64,000 nt of DNA from Irpex lacteus (taxonomy: Eukaryota > Basidiomycota > Agaricomycetes > Polyporales > Irpicaceae). The position numbers and the translations under genes were made by a program. The notes beneath the pieces were generated by a model that ran no database searches, was not told where the DNA came from, and saw only the letters and a program-made list of their open reading frames with translations. Every line of letters starts with the position of its first letter. Position 1 is the first letter of the stretch. Below are positions 57,428-64,000 of the stretch, piece after piece. Location: the NCBI GenBank assembly GCA_001986395.2, contig MQVO02000012.1, positions 930,001 to 994,000 on the forward strand. The letters are read 5' to 3'.

Positions 57428-58755
57428 GGCGTGTGACGGATGTGGAAAGTGTAAGGATATCGAGGTATACGAGGTGTCGCTGATGAGGTGAAGTCGGGAA
57501 CACAGGGTGTGGTAGAGGTTGAGAACGATGCATGGAGTTGAACTTACGAATGTTGAACATGAACATGTCACGAGATTCTCTCGCGTAAACGTCATACTCC
57601 CAAGTTCAAAAGTGTTCGAACGACACCCCGTCTTTCATCGACGTGCGCGAATGCTTCTTGATGGGAGTCGCGCGATCGTGATGGCGGCATTTCTCGACTC
57701 CCAGAACTCTTCATAGTCTCAGTCAACTATTTGCCTGTAAATGTGCTCTGAATATCCTGGTGACTGTTCTCTCGAGAGAAGCTGTTTGACTATGAGTGCT
57801 CAGAGAATTTTCAAGAAGTGATTGAACAATAAGTACATCACCAGGCAGAGACAAGCGTGCAAAGCTCGAAGACGCCTTTCTTCTTACACCGCTATGTGTC
57901 GCAATATTCAACTACGCGTACGCAGCTGAGAGGTCCTGTTCGGCCAACACGACAGAGGCCTCGTTGGAATATAAGGACATCCCCAGCACCTTATATATGC
58001 ATGTGCCGAGTGCATCACGAGCCAAATTTGGTGAGCTTGTTTTCAACTGGACAGACAGCAGGAAACAGTAAGTAGACTGTAATCAAATACGATAAGTAAT
58101 GGCTGTGGTTCACAGAAGCTGAAAACTCATTAAATGTAAGAACTTGCAAGCAACTTCACCGATTTTCCATGAATTATAGGGACCCTAAAAACTCTTGCTT
58201 CCTTAGGCTTGCATAGGGTGCAAGTAGTAGATCTGATCCATGGTTATTCTGCTCGTAATACTATGTGTGCTCGGCCTGGGAGGTACATGAGGGTAAGTGG
58301 TGAGTGAATATTCGAATGCAATCACATCGCCTCGGCTGTAGGCGCATGAGTCGCCGCCCGCGCCTCCGAGTTGCAACTTCATCTCTGACTTCAATAAACC
58401 TCTCTGCTGTGAATATAGCTGAAATGACCATCCCCTGTCGCGAAGATGTATGAACGATCTACCGATGGCAGCGAGCTCATATAGTCCAATGTTCCGTGCA
58501 TACGTCGACGATCGAGTGTACAGTCAGCTTCTTTTAGGGCTCGAGCAGTTGGGAACGTTCAGATGCATGAGGTGAGTACATGCATTGTTCACGGGTTGAC
58601 CAGCTCAATAATAATCCCTTCAGCCTACTTAAAGACTTTGTGACGATACCATTTCAATCCTAGCTTCGACTGCATCAGAACTGAGGAGGCTCACCCCGTC
58701 GGCTGCCACCATTTCAATCCTGACTGCATCCTCCCTCGAAGGGAAATCCAACCAC
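57428..58755. other. Divergent intergenic region
   Basis: About 1.3 kb between the small coiled-coil gene and the gene C promoter block. It contains a short direct repeat ACCATTTCAATCCT at about 58650 and 58708. An ATG-initiated frame upstream of 57427 could be a leader exon of the small gene. No other gene is seen. Confidence 0.3.
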
Positions 58756-58792
58756 GCTGACAAAGCGATCGTCAGCCTCAGAGAGTATATAT
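58756..58792 (+). promoter_or_regulatory. Conserved promoter block of gene C
   Basis: GCTGAC (58756-58761) - 9 nt - GTCAGC (58771-58776), then TATATAT (58786-58792), then the leader CCACTTAACTGTGAG to the ATG at 58868. About 140 bp here are nearly identical to the gene A promoter in inverse orientation. Confidence 0.65.
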
Positions 58793-58867
58793 CCAGGTGA
58801 GCCTCTCGTCTCTTCTCTCTCTTCAACCACTACCTCCTCTTCTCAGCCGTCTCCACTTAACTGTGAG

Positions 58868-61317
58868 ATGATGGTCTACTCACATCTCAGGCATCTGCTT
58901 GTGACGTTCTGGCCCAGCTTGTGCTTCACGTTCCCAGTTTCGGTTAGCCCCGTCTCTGAGTCCAGTGTCGCTTGTCTGGTCCTTGCTACGGTCTTGTTCC
59001 CTCTTTGCCTTTTAGTATCTCTGTACTACGCGTTGGTCTTCCACCACCCTCGTGTGTTCCTGTTTGGTCCTCTCTCGTCCTTCCTTCATCTATTCGACGC
59101 CATCCCTTCCTTTGTGTACAACGTTTGGTTTATCGTGGTGTACGCGGTGCTTTTGATCGCTATCTGGGTGAGTACTATTGGCATTCTTCGTCTTCACTGG
59201 TTCTAACAAGTCATACCTCCAGTTCCTGTGTGTTCGTTATCTGAGGAGAGTGGCGCTCCGGGAGCGTCTCCGGGAGAAGATTCGCAAGGTCCGCTTGCAT
59301 GTTTTGGGCCTGCGGCATGTTAAGGTAAGCCGCTTGTTCTGTTTGAACCATCAGCCAGCCTCATCATGCTCTACAGGCGCTTGTACGCGAACGTGATGCA
59401 AAGAAGGTCGAGCTGGAGCTCGCCCAGAAGACTTTAGAAGAAATCCGAGAGCGGACCGAGTGCCACAAGCGTGCTAGTCGGGATCGTGTTCGACGCTCGA
59501 GGACACAGGTCGCTATTTGCGTGCGAGTAGTGCAGAAAGCGCAGGAGAACGCCTACAAGCAGAAGTGCAAGGAGCTGAAGGTCACCCGCAAGTCCAACTT
59601 CCGAGAGCTCGCTGCAGTGCAGCGACGCGATGAACACCGGATGTTCCTCCTCATGAAGAAGAACGAACGTCTCGAGGACCGTCTTAGGCAAGCTGACGAC
59701 CAACGTGTAGCTGCCATCACTGCCCATTCCATCGACATCACCACCTTCGAGCACGAGCGTAAGGAACACGAGGCGCAGCGGTCCGCCCTCCAAGGCTCCC
59801 TCGAATTCGCGACTGCCGAACACCACATTCACGTCGCCCATTGCGAGCGGCAGTCTGAGACTGCTGCAGAACGTCTCGAGGCGCAGGCCGCCGAGCTGGA
59901 TGCTACTCGCAGGATGCATGCCAATCAACTAGCTGCAGTCGAGAGGCGTCACGAGCAACGGGCTTCGATACTCCTGGCGAGGATTGCAGGGTTAGAGGAC
60001 CGTGTCGCATCGGCGACAGCTACTCGCGACGCCATCGCCGCGTCGTACAAGGCTCACGTCGAACACACCAACGCGCAGCTCACTACCCACGAGACGCAGT
60101 ATACGGCACTCGAAGGCTCTCTAGCGTTCTCTACCGTCGAACATAAGGTCCACATGGAGCACTGTACACACGCACGTAGCGTTGCCAAGTCCCGCATCGA
60201 AGAGCTCACCGCGCAGTTGGCTGCCGAACGAGCAGCTCGAGCCGAGGCAGAGGCTAACTATGATGGCCTCCAGACCCGGCACAAGCTCGTCAGTGAGGGC
60301 TATGCACACTCTGAGGCGAAGCTGAAGACCATTCAACGCAAACTTTACCTTGCGGAGGAGCGCAACCACGCTACTATCATGGCTTACCGCGCTGGACAAG
60401 ACGTCGCTGACACCCTCATCGATACCCTCGTCGTTGGTCGAACCAGAAGCTCGCGAGTCAAGTCGATGGACCCTTACCCAGGGCAACTCACAGACACCCT
60501 TCCACCCTCGACGCTTTTCGACGACTCATGGTTGGAGCCACATCCCGAGTTTATTGAAGGCTCTAACCGCGACGGGTCATCTGCAACGAGATCCACGGCG
60601 GCTACTTCGACGGCCTACACAATCGAGCGACCTGGAGACTCTGTCAAGCTAGTGACCACTCTTCCTCAGTCCACCTCGATGCAATCTCTCTATCCCTCGC
60701 CGCCTCCTTCGGGCTCGACGGCTACCCTCGACTTGGAGCCTTCACTTCCTCCGGTACCATCGCAGTCCTTCGAAGACACCACCACAGCCAGCGTCGAAGA
60801 TGAAGCCACTCCATCTGCCACATTGGTGGCGACTGAGATTCGCTTCGAGCGCCCTCAAGTTCAACCTGCGGCGTCGTTCCCCTCCCTCAAGTCTGAGCCC
60901 TCGCTTCCTCCACCGCCGGATGTGGACTTGTCGACGTCGCAGCTCGCCTTCGACCCATACCTCTCTCCCGCGTCTAGCACCTCCGACTTAGGCATTCAAC
61001 TCCCGGATCCTGGATTGACACCAGTGCTCGACACGACGCCATCCCCTCCCCCATCATCTGCTCCATACAACCTTGTTTCCCACCATAACTTTGAGCTGGG
61101 AAATGAGTCCTTCGGAGCGAACGTCGTGACGAACTCGACGCCTATCTTCACTCGTGGGGTGACGAAGCAGCAGGGAAGCGTGTCTGAATCTCCGTCTCGA
61201 GCGTTGAGCACGTCAAGGTCAAGCATCAAGGTTCGGGTATCCGATTTGTTCACGCAGGGTTTAGGATTTGAGACGAGTGGTAGTAGAATTGTCGACGACG
61301 TAGCAGAAAATGTATAA
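58868..61317 (+). CDS. Membrane-anchored coiled-coil protein C (paralogue of A)
   Basis: Three exons with splice sites matching gene A: MMVYSHLRHLLVTFWPSLCF with membrane spans (VACLVLATVLFPLCLLVSLY, VWFIVVYAVLLIAIW), then FLCVRYLRRVALRERLREKI, then ALVRERDAKKVELELAQKTL. Introns are at about 59168-59221 and 59325-59376. The coil spans roughly residues 140-480. It carries the repeated modules ALQGSLEFATAEHHIHVAHC and ALEGSLAFSTVEHKVHMEHC and the conserved end MAYRAGQDVADTLIDTL. The Pro/Ser-rich tail has SLYPSPPPSGS, LEPSLPPVPSQSFED and STSQLAFDPYLSPASS. It ends with GNESFGANVVTNSTPIFTRG and DVAENV. Exon 1 is close to 90% identical to A at the protein level; the coil and tail have diverged more. 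Intact, about 790 aa. Function unknown. Confidence 0.82.
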
Positions 61318-63150
61318 ACACCAAAAACACTGAGAAAACCAATTCATATAATCATTAAATCATTTATACCTTCGCCAAGAGTACGCCAACAATACACTCC
61401 AGCGCATCGCATGCAACAAATACGACTCAAAGCGTAGGATTAGATGGCCATGCACTAGAGTAACGGCAATGCCCGAGCCAATCGCAAATTTGCGAAGCGC
61501 AGAATTGCCTCAGCCCCTGCGTATATAATGCGACGACCTTGATCAAACGCCCATATATGCTCTTCTACAGTTCCCCCCTCGTCTTGCCTCTTTCTAGCTC
61601 TACTCGCTATCGTCTTTTGCTTGGGCCTTTCGTCTCTGGTGACTAGTATATGCTATGCGATGCTTCTCGTGCCCTATCTCTCAATCTCTCGTCTGGCGAA
61701 CCTGAAGAACTTAGCTGTCTTTCGCTAACCTGTTTCATTCCGTCCCAGCTCATTGCCAACAGGCTGTCTGGTTCCACTATTCCAATTCATTTACTCTTTG
61801 CTCTTCGGGTACTGGACAATGGCAGACAACATCGAGAAATCCCGTCTTGACTTGGCATACTGGTAAGTCATCCTATCAATGTATCCTCGAACGTATCTCA
61901 TAAATGACACTCGTCGCAAGGATAGTAAAGGCCCCCTCTAATGACCTGAACTTCTCTCTTCACTGTTACCCTGATTGCTACCCTTGGATACATTCCCTCC
62001 CCCGGGTATTCTAGCTCGGTGCCATACCTACTCTCACCGCTGGCTAAAGCATTCGACACTTGCCCTTTGCCTCCTTCTTGTCCCTCGGCACTACAAGACC
62101 CAAACTTGCGGCCCCCTTTTCCCATACACGTCGTTGTCACGTCGCCAAGCGTGCCCGAGACAATGTTCTAACGCTCGACTCGGGGAACGTCCCATGCGGT
62201 GTCTGGCGAAACGTCGCTTCATGTCAAAAACCGAACCTCCAGGCTCACACCAAAAGTTACTAATGACTGAAGCTCATGTGGTACCCTTGATTGCATGGAT
62301 GACTGTATGCTCCCTTTGTGGCTATGGTACGCCTTTCAAGAAATCTTCCGAATTCTACCTACACACCTGTAGGGCCGTTCTGAGTCGGTGAGTCTGCCAT
62401 AGAATGCTAGTGGTATGTGGCACTAACTTCAAACTCAGAAAACGGGGCTATTTAACTATATAAATCCCGGTGTACATATTTATGTATTTATCTCCCTCTT
62501 ACAGCAATCTCGATCATTCACTACGACATCGACAATCACTAGTATTCAATAAGCTTAAAGCGACTGCCCGGTTGGAACACATAATGATAATGACGATACT
62601 CGAAAGCCGTGTTGAGAGTGTTGCTGCATTTGCGAAGCAATCAGGGGTGTGTGCAATGCCAGTGAGTGACTTAAGTTTAGCCTCGAGATGGACTGATTCA
62701 TTCCCATGAAGATTGCAGTTAATCTTCCTCGAGCTTACTGTACTCCATGGGGGAAACCGTCGGCATTAAGGCTCCTCCGTGATACCGTCGTCAATATTAA
62801 TGTCGCCATTAACATTCACTGATGCCCAGACTCGCGACTGACAGTACAGACATCACGTTGTACGTCGAGGGCCGAACGTTTCGGGCCAGGTGAGGTGAAA
62901 GGACGGTTTCTACACACAGGAACACGATGAAAAGGTTCTACGGAGCTTTACTCCATGGCCGGTTAAACATACACATGAGGTATGACTGTGCGCAATACTC
63001 TCAAGTTGACTACGTTGTATCAGTTGTCCCTGAGGGTGTTACGGGGGCCCCACAAGCTGTTTCCAGTTCAAATGTGAGTCTACATAAATAGCGGCATGAG
63101 CTCAGTCACCCACCTTCATCCAGTCCTTTGGCAGTCTACTTTCGAGTAGA
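61318..63150. other. Gene-poor intergenic region
   Basis: About 1.8 kb. A possible small gene begins ATGGCAGACAACATCGAG at about 61820 with a good donor (CTG|GTAAGT), but the next exon is not clear. Around 62,300 one open frame contains a Cys/His cluster (see the separate entry). The last 100 bp are the esterase promoter. Confidence 0.3.
62308..62370 (+). other. Possible C2H2/C2HC zinc-finger fragment
   Basis: The reading CSLCGYGTPFKKSSEFYLHT-C has the C-x2-C ... H-x-C order of a zinc knuckle, with a good splice donor (GTGAGT) shortly after. Neither a complete gene nor a second finger can be built around it, so it may be chance or a relic. Confidence 0.2.
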
Positions 63151-64000
63151 ATGCTAAGCAGCGTCGCATTTCTCTGGGGTGCGGCTTTCGCCGCATCCAC
63201 CGCCTACTCTGCCTTAGCTCAGTCTACTTCCACGAATAGCACGAACAGTACTAGCAGTATTCCACAAGTGCGACTGGACCAGGGGACGTTCACCGGGGCT
63301 CGTAACGGCAATGTCGACAAGTTTCTCGGCATTCGTTACGCGAAGCCAACGTGAGTACACAGTTACCTCTCCCATTTTCGCTTGTACGTCGCTAAGCCAG
63401 ATTGCAATACAGATGGGGCGACCTTCGTCTCAGACTGCCTGTCGCCAGCGACCCGTATACTGGAGAGTACAACGTGACCGAGTTTGGATTGGCCTGCCTT
63501 CAACTAGATATCAGCGAGCCTGTTCCAGATATCCTGGATCCACAAGCTCAAGCACTGCTTGTGGCCGACAACAACAACCCCATTACTCAAGTCTCGGAAG
63601 ATTGTGAGTTTTCAGTTTCCATGGCACATACTCGTTGCACTAACAGCCTATCCGATAGGCCTGACAGTCAATGTTTTCAAACCGTCCAACATTCCGGCCG
63701 ACAAGAAACTACCGGTTGTTATTGTAAGTAGTCCCAGTGATACGAGTCGTTTGTGCAGCGTTCTAATGGTCTACTTCTACGCCATAGTGGATTTATGGGG
63801 GTACGTCTCCTCGTTGCTCATTGCAAGAGTATAACTATATTGCAATTCATTAGGTGGCTTCTCAGTCGGGAGTTCCTCCGCGTACGTTCTATCGATATAT
63901 TGACAGTGCTGTCCGCTGAAAACCACTATATAGCTACGACGGATCCGCCATTATCCAGCGTTCTATCGATATGGGAGAACCTATCGTTTTTGTTAGCTTG
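63151..64000 (+). CDS. Secreted carboxylesterase type B, 3' end outside window
   Basis: Alpha/beta-hydrolase of the carboxylesterase/lipase type B family. Signal peptide MLSSVAFLWGAAFAASTAYS, then an Asn/Ser/Thr-rich linker and VRLDQGTFTGARNGNVDKFL, GIRYAKPT. Introns (about 63351-63411, 63604-63657, 63724-63788 and two more short ones after it) join this to WGDLRLRLPVASDPYTGEYN, FGLACLQLDI, TQVSEDCLTVNVFKPSNIP, LPVVIWIYGGGFSVGSSS and YDGSAIIQRSIDMGEPIVFV. SEDCLTVNV and the oxyanion-hole WIYGGGF are family hallmarks. The catalytic Ser (GESAG) would lie beyond the window. Likely an extracellular esterase or lipase; substrate unknown. Confidence 0.9.

Overview
This window is nuclear DNA from a filamentous basidiomycete, most likely an Agaricomycete (Polyporales-like). 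The evidence is genes cut by many short GT-AG introns of about 45-70 nt, three class I hydrophobins, paralogous F-box/LRR genes, Gup1, a carboxylesterase type B, and lineage-specific Ser/Pro-rich proteins. Function names rest on sequence recognition by eye; no database search was run.

The left half (1-29 kb) is mostly conserved housekeeping sequence: a DUF4140/DUF4139 protein (cut by the left edge), casein kinase 2 beta subunit, an arrestin-like adaptor, a TPR protein with an unrecognised N-terminal domain, the MBOAT acyltransferase Gup1, a formamidase, class II fructose-bisphosphate aldolase, a Ser-rich unknown protein, a Rex1-type DEDDh RNA exonuclease, and a PLC-like phosphodiesterase with an in-frame TAG. 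A 4.4 kb gene-free stretch (17.8-22.2 kb) holds two tandem copies of a 231-bp repeat, each with a strong hairpin. A second gene-poor stretch covers 29.1-32.1 kb.

The right half (32-61 kb) is an accessory, duplication-rich island. It has a secreted Ser/Ala-rich protein with a 48-bp minisatellite, three membrane-anchored coiled-coil paralogues (A 33.5-35.9 kb, B 53.1-56.0 kb, C 58.9-61.3 kb), two small coiled-coil genes (37.1 and 56.9 kb), three hydrophobins (38.5, 43.1, 51.8 kb) and two paralogous F-box genes (39.9, 45.0 kb). A few conserved genes are interspersed: a Pex26-like tail-anchored protein, an aldo-keto reductase and tRNA-Ala(UGC). Gene A with its divergent small coiled-coil neighbour, and gene C with its divergent small neighbour, form mirror-image pairs at the two ends of the island. 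A, B and C share a promoter block with an inverted repeat GCTGAC-N9-GTCAGC at the same spacing, a TATA-like stretch and a common leader. This unknown, co-promoted coiled-coil family is the best candidate here for an undescribed system. The window ends inside a secreted type B carboxylesterase (63.15 kb onward).
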